Below, piece after piece: positions 41,358 to 51,035 of a DNA stretch of 64,000 bases; the first letter of the stretch is position 1; the number at the start of each line of letters is the position of its first letter. The notes beneath the pieces were generated by a model. The model searched no databases, was not told the origin of the DNA, and saw only the letters and a program-made list of their open reading frames with translations. The position numbers and the translations under genes are program-made. This stretch comes from Thecamonas trahens ATCC 50062 (taxonomy: Eukaryota; Apusozoa; Apusomonadida; Apusomonadidae). The stretch lies in the NCBI RefSeq assembly GCF_000142905.1, contig NW_013657665.1:138164-202163 (forward strand), written 5' to 3'.

Positions 41358-43787
41358 ATGGCAACGAGAGGGGAGACGGAGATGGGAAAGCAAACGAGTC
41401 CGTCCCGGGCTTTGGCCTTTGCTCTTGCTACCCTCACAGAGACCGAGACGCCTCAGGCCCTGGCCTCGGCCTCGTCCCGCACACGGACGCTGCCGTACAT
41501 GACCACCACGTCGGCGGTCCCGCACCCGCATGCTTCGGGCTCGCACTCGGCACCGGTCTCACCGTGTGCAACTGTAGCTTCCGCATCGTCTGTGCGCGAG
41601 TCAAACGCGGTTCCGTTTGCCACTTCGTCGGTGCCGTCCGCTGGTGTCGTGCTGTCGTTCAGCCACGGACCTCCGCCGGCGGCAGAGGCGGAGGCCGAAG
41701 CCAGCGTAGTCGCTCCGGAGCGCTGTCTTGCGGCGGGCGAGAGCGCGCTGGAAGTCGAAGTTGATGTCAGGCCTGATGGGCAGAGCGTGAGCGTAGGCGC
41801 AGGCATGTCGTCGACATCTTCGGTGTACGGGTCGGGGCGGGAGGCGCTGCGATCGTACGTCTCGTCGCTCGCGCTTCTGCTCTCGCTCTTTCGGGCGCTC
41901 GTTCCCGTCTCGTCGCGAAAGTATCGTCTGCGAACGTACCACGGGGTGTTTGTGGCGTCCGAAGCGCTGGATGCGTTGGTACGCTCGGGTGCACTCCCGT
42001 CAAGGCCGGCGGCGCTCCGGCTCGCGGAGCGACTCTTTGATGCCGGAGCTTTCTATCACGTCACCCGCGAGCACATGTTCAAGGACAAGCGCCTGTTTTT
42101 CCGCTACCGTGACGATGCTGGCGAGTACGGCGACGAGGTTCCCGAGTACGAGGCGGGGTACGATGCGCAGGTGGCGGCGCGCGAGCGTGCGGTGCTGATC
42201 ACCGAGGCTCAGGTGGCGTCGTCGCCGGGCACGGGCGCGCTTGGCTCTCCACTGCCATCGGAGATGCCATGCACGCGGCCGTTTCTCGCGCTTCCGCTGA
42301 CCCTCTCGACCGAGCTCGAGACCCATTTGCACTTGTTTGAGAGCGCCATCTATGTGTCGCAGCGCAAGGTGCCTGGACAGGGCATGCTCTCGCACGTCTT
42401 TGTGGCCGGCGAGGCCGTGACGGCGCTTGTGGCACGCGGAGTGGTCAACACTCGATTGCAGGGCGTCGCCATCGGACAGCGGCTGCTGGAAGCCGGCGTC
42501 ATCCACCACGTCTCGTTTAAGCACGAGTTTACCGACTCGCTCGAGTTCTATCGCTCGACCCTGCTGGCCCTCACACCGCTTCTAGACGGGTGGGACGAGC
42601 GAGTGGCACACTACCGAGCGAGTGCTTCACCGCGGCAGCCGGAAGCGCAGCTGGAGGAGCGCCACGGTGCCGACAGCCCATGCGCTGACATCGCGTCGGT
42701 GTGGACCATGCCGCTCGACGGCGATCTGGTCGCCGCAGGTCGGGTCGAGGACATTCTCGACGGCTCGGTCCAGTCTCTAGTCGAGATGGACTTGGACCTC
42801 AAGCTGCTGGAGAAGCAGTTTCGCGCCGGGGTCAAGGTCTACAAGCGCAAGCGGTACCTGCTGCGGGCTTACAACGACGTGTTTGTCGGATCAGAGGCTG
42901 CCGAGTGGCTGTACGCTTGGCTCCTCAAGCAGGGCTTTTACCCCACACTCGAGGCTGCCGTCTTGCTTGGCAACGAGCTCTTCCACCGGCGAGTCTTCCG
43001 GCACGTTGTTGACGACCACCCGTTTCGGGCGGACGAGCTCTTCTACACGTTTCTTTCGCCATCGGCGTCTGCGGAGCAGGCCAAGATCATTGCGGCGCGC
43101 AAGCCGTCTGTGTACATTGGGCCTGCAGCCGGCGGCGGCGACTCGTTCTCACGGGCCGGTCCGCCGGTCCAGAGCCCATCACCGATGGGCACTGCACCAA
43201 TGCAGGAGGCGCCGTTCCCGCCGAGGGTTGCCAGCCTCTACGCCTCTGTCCGCGACAACTCGGGCGAGGGCGTCAAGTTTATCTGTCCGCGGTTGGTGTG
43301 TGGCGGATTTGCCGTCTCGTCACTCCGCCGCCTTGCAGCGCACATGCAGGCCATGCACATTTTGCCGCCAGGCAACGAGCCGCGAGTTGACTTTGTAGCC
43401 ATCCACGCCGCCGACGGCAGCCCGTTTCCGCGCTCGGGAGCGCATTCGGCGCTGGTCTTTGTCGTCGCCGACGTGCCGGGCATCGTCCATTGTGCTGCCT
43501 CGCTTGATGGCTCATGGTCGCCGCAGCATCTCGAGGTTGCGGCTTATCAGCCGGCGCATGTCGTCTTTACCTCGTCGTCCTCTTTTTCCAAGGGCGATCT
43601 CGTCTCCTCGCTCCTCCTCTCGCTCGACTGCGGTGCGGCGCCGTCGGCCTCGATCTCGGCTAGCATTGCTATCCCCAGCTCGCCACACTCTAGCCCAGAC
43701 GCTGATGCCAGCTCTGGCATCTCGGGCTCGGCCGTCGTCACCGACATCGGCTCGTTCCGTCTCACCGCTCATCAGCCGTTTTCGTAG
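41358..43787 (+). CDS. Triple-DEP-domain protein with a C2H2-like finger
   Basis: 809 residues. Three DEP-like domains: about 175-250 (SSRKYRLRTYHGVFVASEAL and LAERLFDAGAFYHV), 320-400 (HVFVAGEAVTALVARGVVNT and LEAGVIHHVSFKHEFTDS) and 486-567 (KRKRYLLRAYNDVFVGSEAA and LFHRRVFRHVVDDHPFRADE). DEP domains bind phospholipids or GPCR tails and recruit signalling proteins to membranes. A CPRLVCGGFAVSSLRRLAAH-MQAMH segment at about 638-665 fits a C2H2 zinc finger. The C-terminal 130 residues are unrecognised; the N-terminus is Ser/Thr-rich. No catalytic domain, so a scaffold is likely. ATG 41358 (CACATGG) is the first Met; the frame opens at a GTG at 41181. Confidence 0.82.
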   Translation: MATRGETEMGKQTSPSRALAFALATLTETETPQALASASSRTRTLPYMTTTSAVPHPHASGSHSAPVSPCATVASASSVRESNAVPFATSSVPSAGVVLSFSHGPPPAAEAEAEASVVAPERCLAAGESALEVEVDVRPDGQSVSVGAGMSSTSSVYGSGREALRSYVSSLALLLSLFRALVPVSSRKYRLRTYHGVFVASEALDALVRSGALPSRPAALRLAERLFDAGAFYHVTREHMFKDKRLFFRYRDDAGEYGDEVPEYEAGYDAQVAARERAVLITEAQVASSPGTGALGSPLPSEMPCTRPFLALPLTLSTELETHLHLFESAIYVSQRKVPGQGMLSHVFVAGEAVTALVARGVVNTRLQGVAIGQRLLEAGVIHHVSFKHEFTDSLEFYRSTLLALTPLLDGWDERVAHYRASASPRQPEAQLEERHGADSPCADIASVWTMPLDGDLVAAGRVEDILDGSVQSLVEMDLDLKLLEKQFRAGVKVYKRKRYLLRAYNDVFVGSEAAEWLYAWLLKQGFYPTLEAAVLLGNELFHRRVFRHVVDDHPFRADELFYTFLSPSASAEQAKIIAARKPSVYIGPAAGGGDSFSRAGPPVQSPSPMGTAPMQEAPFPPRVASLYASVRDNSGEGVKFICPRLVCGGFAVSSLRRLAAHMQAMHILPPGNEPRVDFVAIHAADGSPFPRSGAHSALVFVVADVPGIVHCAASLDGSWSPQHLEVAAYQPAHVVFTSSSSFSKGDLVSSLLLSLDCGAAPSASISASIAIPSSPHSSPDADASSGISGSAVVTDIGSFRLTAHQPFS

Positions 43788-43914
43788 CCATGGCCGTATT
43801 TGAATTGAAGCAAGACCAAACCCGGCGTGGGCCGCCGAGCCTCCGGCCGCTGCTCGCTCACCGCACCCGCACCCCAAGCGTCACTACGCCAAACACAGCT
43901 CTCACACGCACACT

Positions 43915-46900
43915 ATGTTGCTCCGAGAGCTGCTCGAGTCCGACGAAGGGGTAGCTCAAATCCCTCTGCTGCATGTACGTGCGGTGTCAATGCCAAATTG
44001 AGCCTTGCCTGTGCCTGTGGGATGGCGGGTGGAGGTGGGGTGGCGTTTTGGCGCCAAATGGTGCCGATGGAAGGCCAAGCGGGGAGTGGTGACAGGGCGA
44101 GAGACGGGCGGCGGCAGGGCGCGGAAGAGAACATACACGACACGGGTGCGGACTCACGGGTCAGGAGGAGTAATGGTTGTGAGAGTAGAAGAGCGGCGAG
44201 CTCGATGTGGATGCCGAGCTGGAGGTGGCAGACTACAAGTTCCTCCGGCACATGTGGCACGTCCTCCGGACGACGGCCGAGGACATTGTCTCGTCGGGTG
44301 CCCACGTGAACTCAGGTGACGATGGCGAGCCGCTACGGGTGCTGAGTGGCGTCGCCTTTGTGATGCAGCGGGTGTTGGCAGACGAGGCGCGGAAGGCATC
44401 CAAGTCGATGTTTGCCGTCGCGTCGCTCCTCCACGACATCATCCTTGTTCTGCCTAACACGCTGGACGGCGACGCGCTCAAGAACGAGATTGCACTGTTC
44501 TGCGAGACCTGGTGGACGCATGCCAAGCCGGGGCGCGAGGCGCTGGTCCCGCAGACACTGTGCTACCTGCTTGTGCGGGGCCTGTCCCCGGGCGGGACGC
44601 CGGGCGATGTCAAGCGGGTGGCGGCGATGCGGACGGCGTTTGAGCTCCTCGACTTTGAGCACGAGTCGACCGAGTCGATCAAGGACCTCATTTTGCGGAC
44701 GCTCTTCTCACCGCTGTTCCTGGGCGCGGCGGCTGGCATCAAGTTCCTGGCGCACATGTTCAACCTCTCGGGCCCGTTTGCCAGCGAGATGCACGTGACC
44801 ATGAAGGGCCAGATGCCGATGGCCAAGCTCAAGATGCTCAACTCGTACGGCGAGGTGTACTTTAAGGCATGGAAGACGGCGGGCGCGGCGTCGCGTGACG
44901 CGATCGAGTACAACTTTGTGCAGGAGCTGATGAGCGCGGGCGTGCACGCGTCGTCCAAGGGCCTCGCTGCGGCACTGCGGGCGGTGCTTGGAGCGTTCCA
45001 CGAGCGCAAGCGATATCCGGGTGTCGACGACCTGCTGCTTCGGCTGTACGAGCCGATTCTGTGGCGGGCGCTCAAAGCTGCGTCGCCCGAGGTGCGGTGC
45101 AACGCGGCGGCGCTGTTTGTGGAGGCCTTTCCGCTGCAGTCGCCTGCGGCGAGCCAGGTGGAGACCGAGGCTAACATGGCGCGGCAGTTTGAGGCGCTCG
45201 GGTGCCTGCTGGACGACGAGGCTGTTGGCGTGCGGGTGGTGGGCATCCACGGTGTGTCGCGGGTGCTCTCGCTGTTCTGGGACTTGCTTCCGCGGATTCA
45301 GATCCAGGCGTTCCTCAAGAAGCTGGTGGGCGAGCTCGCGTTTGATGCGAGCTCGCCGGCGGTGCGGGTGGCCGTTTGCGAGGGCCTGAGCTTTGTCCTC
45401 GACAATCACCTCTCGCATCCGATGCTCAAGGCAGTGCTGTCGCGGCTGTCACCGCTGCTTGACGACGTGTCGGACAAGGTCCGCGGTGCGTTTGCAGACC
45501 TGCTGCTGAGCGTCAAGACGCTGCGGTCAATCAAGTTCTGGGAGGTGGTGCCGGTCGAGTCGCTGCTCGCACGGCTGGCGGTCGACAGCGACAAGATGTG
45601 CCGCAAGCTGGTGCGGCTGCTGGCAGCGACATACTTTCCGACGGCGAACACGAGTGCGAGCGCAGCAACGCATGTGGTCCAGCGTGTCATTGTCTTTGTC
45701 CGCCAGAACCCAGTTGCAGCGCTCAACTTTTACCGCCACGCCCACAAGGCCGGCCCGATTTCGGTCTCGGACGTGGCGTGTCTCATTGAGGATCTCGGCG
45801 CGCTTGTGGACAAGGCGGTGGCAGCCGCGCGGGTGTGTGCCCCGCATCCGGCCACCATTTCGACCCGTGCGTCGGGCGGACACGCCGACATCTTTGCGTC
45901 GTCAGTGGAGGGCGTGGAGCTCGAGCTGAGCGATGATGGCGACGAGGCTGCACGGTCGATCAAGCGGCGGAAGTTGCTCGAGGCCGAGAAGAGCGGCGAG
46001 GGCGTGGCGCGCGCGATCGAGCTGCTCTCGACCGACGAGACGGCGGTGATTGGCGGGCTGATTGTGGTTCTCGGCGCGCTGCGGTCGTCGATCAGCAAGT
46101 CGCTGGCCAAGCCCGTGTTTGCGCCGCTTGTGATACGGCTCAACAGTCTGCTTCCGCCGGCGACGGTGGTCAGCATCATGGAGTGGGCCCGCCAAGTGTC
46201 GAGTGGCGCAGTTGGCGCGGTGCTGGCGCTGGCGTCATCGCTGCCAGACTCGCAGCTGGCGGATTTGGCCAAGTACTGCCTCGGTGCGCTTACGGGCGGT
46301 ATTGCTGGGCAGTCATCGTCCGAGTGGGCGCCGCATCTGCTCTGCCTCGTCGAGTGGGGAAAGCTTGACCTTGTCGTCGATGGCCTCGCGTCGGCGCTTG
46401 TGCGCGGCCGGACGAGCTCTAGCCGGGCCGGTGCGCGCAAAAAAGCACGGACGTTGGGCGGCGAGGGCCCGTCGAGCTCTGGCAAGACGGGGGAGATGAG
46501 CGCTGGGTTTGCGCTCGACGTTGTCGAGTTTATGTTCAAGGACGCACACCTCCGGTCTGTGCTTGCTCAGCCGGAGCACTTGGGGCATGTGATGCGGCTG
46601 ACGGGCGCGACCGCGGCGTACGGCGAGGGCCTGGAGGCGCGGCTTGTGCACGCACTCACGCTCGAGGCTGCGGCACCGGGTGCATCTGCGGCAGCTGCGG
46701 CGCTCAACACGGTATTTGCGGACGAAGAGGGTGCGGCGGACGAAGATCCCGGCTCGGACGCGTTCTGCGTCCGAGCTGCACTTACTGGTCTCCGGCTTGC
46801 GCTGCACAAGCAGGCGTACCGTGGGGCAAGCCGGGCACCACCGGGCGAGGTTGTCGACGCGGTGACTGCGGTGCAGACTGAGATTGGCCCTGCGCTGGCG

Positions 46901-47791
46901 TCGCTGGCGTCTGCGGAGCGCGAGCGAGCATCGGGTGGGCGCAAGCGGCCGAGCGGAAAGGCCGGCTCGGGCATCGACATTGCGCTCCAGTACGTGAACG
47001 GCGTGCTGAGCATTGCGGCCGACGCGCTGGCGATCGGGATGCGAACCGGCGGGTTTGCGACGAGCTTGAGCGGAGCGCTGGTGGTGGTGATGCAGTCTGC
47101 GCCACCTAAGCTTGCGCGACGGGCAACCAAGGCAGCGGGGCGGGTGTTGTTCCAGGAGTTTGAGGCATGCGCCGACGTCGACGCAGCGCTGCGGCTGACG
47201 GGCGAGCTGGTGGCAGCGGCACCGAGCAAGTACGTGGGCATTCTGGCGGCGCCGCTCAAGTCTGTGCTGGCACTGTACGAGAAGCATCGGCAGCTGCAGG
47301 TTGTGGTGCCGCTGCTCGCGCGGCACGCGCTGGCGGTGAGCGCCAAGACCACGGCGAGCGGCGGGTCTGTGCTCGACGAGCTTCCGCTGAGCGGAGGCGA
47401 CGAGAACTCGGGGACGGCGGTGGCGCTGGCGCTCAAAGCTGCGCACTTTGAGGAGCTTGCCGGGCTCCGGCTAGGCAAGAGCGACGAGGCCGAGATCGAC
47501 GGTGTGGTAGGCATGGTTGTCGATGTGTGCACCTCTAGCGCACCCCGTGCGGCTGCGTTTGTGGCGGCGCTCAAGACCATGATCAAGCGCGCGCACTCGG
47601 CGCGGGTCCTTGTGGCGGCGTCTAACCTCATTGCCGAGGCCGTGGCCAAAATTGGCGACCGGAAGGGCGCAGCAAGCGTGGCGAGCTCGGCGGCCAAGGC
47701 GGTGCAGGCTGCGGGTGCACGGCTGCCGAGCGAGGCCATGGTTCTCCGCAAGGAGCATGAACGGCTGGCCGGCGTATGGATGGCGGCGTAG
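43915..47791 (+). CDS. NCAPG2: NCAPG2, condensin II subunit G2 (HEAT-repeat), two exons
   Basis: 1220 residues. Exon 1 43915-43974 (MLLRELLESDEGVAQIPLLH), intron 43975-44188 (GTACGT...GAGAGTAG), exon 2 44189-47791; the join is in phase. The main frame has no ATG of its own, which supports the tiny first exon. NCAPG2 signatures: LLRLYEPILWRALKAASPEV, RCNAAALFVEAFPLQ, DDEAVGVRVVGIHGVSRVL, LDNHLSHPMLKAVLSRLSPL and VRGAFADLLLSVKTLRSIKF, aligning along the HEAT solenoid. The subunit pairs with NCAPH2 and binds DNA in condensin II, which compacts mitotic chromosomes. A basic SRAGARKKARTLGGEG patch (about 830) may be a nuclear signal. Expect NCAPD3 and NCAPH2 elsewhere. Confidence 0.93.
43975..44188 (+). 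other. 214-base intron of NCAPG2
   Basis: Consensus donor GTACGT after CTGCAT; acceptor GAGAGTAG before AAGAGC. It separates a 20-codon first exon from the long second exon, phase 0. Confidence 0.7.
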
Positions 47792-47843
47792 CAGATAACT
47801 GCTGTGCGGCGCCTACGGGATAAATGACATGTACTCTTTCTCG

Positions 47844-49103
47844 CTACTCGGGACAGCCCGCAGCAGCGAGGAGGTGGACGATGTGGAGGTGACCTGCGCG
47901 GCGGGCGGTAGTGAGCGGGCCTGGATCGAGCGACGGATCGACGCGTGGGTGTGCCAGCATGGTTGTGACAACGTCGACATGGCCGTGGTAGCTAGCCCAA
48001 AAGAGGGCGGCGTTGTGGCCCGCGTCTGGGTCGACGCGGGCGTCATCGAGAAGGAGGACGACGGCGGCGACCGAGCCGGACTGCGCCGCCATGTACAGCG
48101 CCGACGAGTTTCGGATCGACGGGTTGGCATCGGTGTGGGTGAGGAGGTAGGCGAGGACGTCGGCGTGGCCAAACTCGGAAGCGGCAAGGAGGGCGGCGGA
48201 GGCTGCGGCGGTTGTGTCGACATCCGGATGGGCGAGCAAGAGCTTGACAATGTCGAGGTGGTTGCTCTCCGCGGCGGCCTTGACGGCGTGGACAGGATGG
48301 GCGGCCGCGAGGTCGACCCGGGAATCGCCCAGCAGGCTTTGAATGATGGCAAGGTAGCCAAACTCGGCAGCCATGTGTAGGGCGTAGTTGCCGCCGGCGG
48401 TGGGATCTGCCTCGGGCGACGCCAGCAAGTACTCAAAGGTGCGGACGGCGCCAAAACGGGCGGCGATGCGGAGGGCGGTGTCGCCGAGCGCGCACAGGTC
48501 AAAGTCGCCACGGACGATGAGGAGTTTTAGGACCTCGAGTTGATCTTTGAGGGCAGCAACAAGGCCAGCCTGCCTGGCAGCACCGGGAGAGAGGCTCTTG
48601 TGGGCGGTAATGAGCTCAAGGGCGAGGTCAGGCAGATCGCGGCCGCAGGACCAGGCAAGGACGCCGACCGAGCGATCAACCTGCATGGCGACGTAGGTGT
48701 CGGTCCGGCGCGAGCCGAAACGTAGCGGGCGTGTTGTGGCGTTGACGTCAAGAAGCGCGGCGACGAGCTTGCGCCACCCACGACAAAGCGGGTCAGCGGC
48801 ATCAAAGATGGCAGCGAGGCCGCCGGTGCGGGCCAGAGGATCCGACTCGGAGCGGTGTGGGTCAACAGCAGGAGCAGGAGCAGCAACGATGCGGTGCGCG
48901 CCGTACCACAGCTTGCGTCTGATGCACACATCGATGCCCGCGAGAGCGTGAGCGCGAGCCGCCGAGAAGGGAGAGCCGAGCAGGGCTGCATGGAGCCGGG
49001 AGCATGTACAAGCAAGAGCCACAATGTCCGAGGCAGTCAGGACGGCAGCATCATATGCGATGGCATGGACGAGTTCTGGCGGGAGGACATGGAGCAGGGC
49101 CAT
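47844..49103 (-). CDS. F-box-like/ankyrin-repeat protein
   Basis: 419 residues. The N-terminus LLHVLPPELVHAIAYDAAVL then DIVALACTCSRLHAALLGSP looks like a degenerate F-box (L-P-x-E-L, then C-S-R-L-H). At least six ankyrin repeats follow from about residue 170, for example LGDTALRIAARFGAVRTFEY, NYALHMAAEFGYLAIIQSLL and SALYMAAQSGSVAAVVLLLD. Such proteins usually act as SCF substrate adaptors. ATG 49103 precedes the F-box; the frame is open to 49319 through a GCCAAT/GGCATT repeat zone, which is probably 5' UTR. Convergent with NCAPG2, 52 bases apart. Confidence 0.8.
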   Translation of the reverse strand: MALLHVLPPELVHAIAYDAAVLTASDIVALACTCSRLHAALLGSPFSAARAHALAGIDVCIRRKLWYGAHRIVAAPAPAVDPHRSESDPLARTGGLAAIFDAADPLCRGWRKLVAALLDVNATTRPLRFGSRRTDTYVAMQVDRSVGVLAWSCGRDLPDLALELITAHKSLSPGAARQAGLVAALKDQLEVLKLLIVRGDFDLCALGDTALRIAARFGAVRTFEYLLASPEADPTAGGNYALHMAAEFGYLAIIQSLLGDSRVDLAAAHPVHAVKAAAESNHLDIVKLLLAHPDVDTTAAASAALLAASEFGHADVLAYLLTHTDANPSIRNSSALYMAAQSGSVAAVVLLLDDARVDPDAGHNAALFWASYHGHVDVVTTMLAHPRVDPSLDPGPLTTARRAGHLHIVHLLAAAGCPE

Positions 49104-49149
49104 GTGTAGTCGGTCGAGGGGAGAGGGAGAGACTAAGATCGTTGTTGAC

Positions 49150-49300
49150 AGCGGGTTAGTCAGTTGGCTGTGGCTAGGCCCTGGCTTGGCCCTGGCTTGG
49201 CCTGTCGTGGTCTGCCTTGGCTTGGCATGTGCTGATCTGTGTGGCTGTTGGTGAACATTGGCGCATTGGCATTGGCATTGGCATTGACCGACTCTGATGT
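49150..49300. repeat. Short tandem repeats, GGCTTGGCCCT-type and GGCATT-type
   Basis: Imperfect TGGCTTGGCCC units at about 49170-49205 and four GGCATT units at about 49263-49287, in the 5' region of the F-box/ankyrin gene. No gene is seen between 49104 and 49504. Confidence 0.65.
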
Positions 49301-49504
49301 CTTCCATGTTCCATGGCACGGTGAGCCTGTCTCTTCGAGGAGAGCACGAATGTCATCGTAGTCTAGACCTGGCTACAGCCACAGTTACACACGCACATAC
49401 GTACTTACGCCAGACCACTTGACGTCACAAACGGTGTAGGGAGTCTCATTCTACCTTGTCTGCCTGAAAGCCAAAGCCGAAGCCTTTCCAACCTGTTTGC
49501 TCTC

Positions 49505-49959
49505 ATGTCGGCCGCCTCGCAAACGCTGCAATGCGCCGAGTGCAAGACGATCTTGGCCGCTGGCTCCGAGGCCAAGATCGTTGCCTGTCCCTCGTGCGGT
49601 ATCCATCTGACCAATCCGCATTACGCTGCTGAGCGCCGCCACCATACTCGGCCACTGCTGCTCCACCTGCTGTGGTTGCTTGCCCATCTTGCGCCACCCA
49701 TCTGTCTGTTCCGCAGGGCGCGGCGCAGATGCAGTGCTCGGTCTGCGCGACTGTCATGGCGGTTCCAGGCACAAGCTCTCCGGCGCCGCAGGCTCCTACA
49801 GGCCCGATGTACGAGTGCCGCAAGTGTGGGAACAGAACGCCATACACCCCCGGTGTCACCACTACAATCCCCTGCTCGCAATGCGGCAAGGTCGGCCTCC
49901 CGCCGCTTCAGCCCGGCGAGGGCTACGGCTCCAAGACCATGCCGTTCATCATCATGTAG
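49505..49959 (+). CDS. LSD1-type zinc-finger protein, frame broken or carrying a 35-base intron
   Basis: About 139-151 residues. Two zf-LSD1-type modules are visible: CAECKTILAAGSEAKIVACP-SC and CPSCATHLSVPQGAAQMQCS-VC, then a third Cys pair set CRKCGNRTPYTPGVTTTIPC-SQC. The first module is in one frame and the rest in another, crossing over at about 49605-49645. Either one base is missing, or a 35-base GT-AG intron (GTATCC...GCTGCTGAG, 49609-49643) is removed; both restore a continuous frame. Plant LSD1-type proteins regulate cell death and transcription; here the role is unknown. ATG 49505 starts just before the first finger. Confidence 0.72.
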
Positions 49960-50176
49960 TGCGCGCTCTCTTCTTTTTCTCCCTGCCAGCTACCAGCTGC
50001 CAGCTATCAGCTGCATCAACCCGCTACCGCCACAACACTCTGGTCCATGCCCGCGGTCGATCGCCGTCTTGTGCCGTGTCCCGTCGTCGTGCCGTACCCA
50101 ATGCACCATCTCCTCCCACACTGGCACAACCACGACGCCATCCGCCCATCCCCCATCCATCCTCCCCCCCCCCCCC

Positions 50177-50886
50177 NNNNNNNNNNNNNNNNNNNNNNNN
50201 NNNNNNNNNNNNNNNNNNNNNNNNNNNNNNNNNNNNNNNNNNNNNNNNNNNNNNNNNNNNNNNNNNNNNNNNNNNNNNNNNNNNNNNNNNNNNNNNNNNN
50301 NNNNNNNNNNNNNNNNNNNNNNNNNNNNNNNNNNNNNNNNNNNNNNNNNNNNNNNNNNNNNNNNNNNNNNNNNNNNNNNNNNNNNNNNNNNNNNNNNNNN
50401 NNNNNNNNNNNNNNNNNNNNNNNNNNNNNNNNNNNNNNNNNNNNNNNNNNNNNNNNNNNNNNNNNNNNNNNNNNNNNNNNNNNNNNNNNNNNNNNNNNNN
50501 NNNNNNNNNNNNNNNNNNNNNNNNNNNNNNNNNNNNNNNNNNNNNNNNNNNNNNNNNNNNNNNNNNNNNNNNNNNNNNNNNNNNNNNNNNNNNNNNNNNN
50601 NNNNNNNNNNNNNNNNNNNNNNNNNNNNNNNNNNNNNNNNNNNNNNNNNNNNNNNNNNNNNNNNNNNNNNNNNNNNNNNNNNNNNNNNNNNNNNNNNNNN
50701 NNNNNNNNNNNNNNNNNNNNNNNNNNNNNNNNNNNNNNNNNNNNNNNNNNNNNNNNNNNNNNNNNNNNNNNNNNNNNNNNNNNNNNNNNNNNNNNNNNNN
50801 NNNNNNNNNNNNNNNNNNNNNNNNNNNNNNNNNNNNNNNNNNNNNNNNNNNNNNNNNNNNNNNNNNNNNNNNNNNNNNNNNNNNNN
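50177..50886. other. Assembly gap of 710 N, flanked by poly-C
   Basis: Unsequenced. The left edge is a run of about 13 C and the right edge CCCCCCACCCCC, so the assembly probably stopped in a long C tract. Flanks 49960-50176 and 50887-51035 are low-complexity C-rich and show no exon. Confidence 0.97.
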
Positions 50887-51035
50887 CCCCCCACCCCCTT
50901 TTGCCGGCTGTCACAAACAGACCCGTTCACCCACCGCCGGCCTTCCACCCCCTCGCAGCCGGGGCCAACGCTCCCGACCCGGCGCCCACGCCTACCCTTG
51001 CACTCGACCACCTCACCCTGTAAAACACAAAGCCA

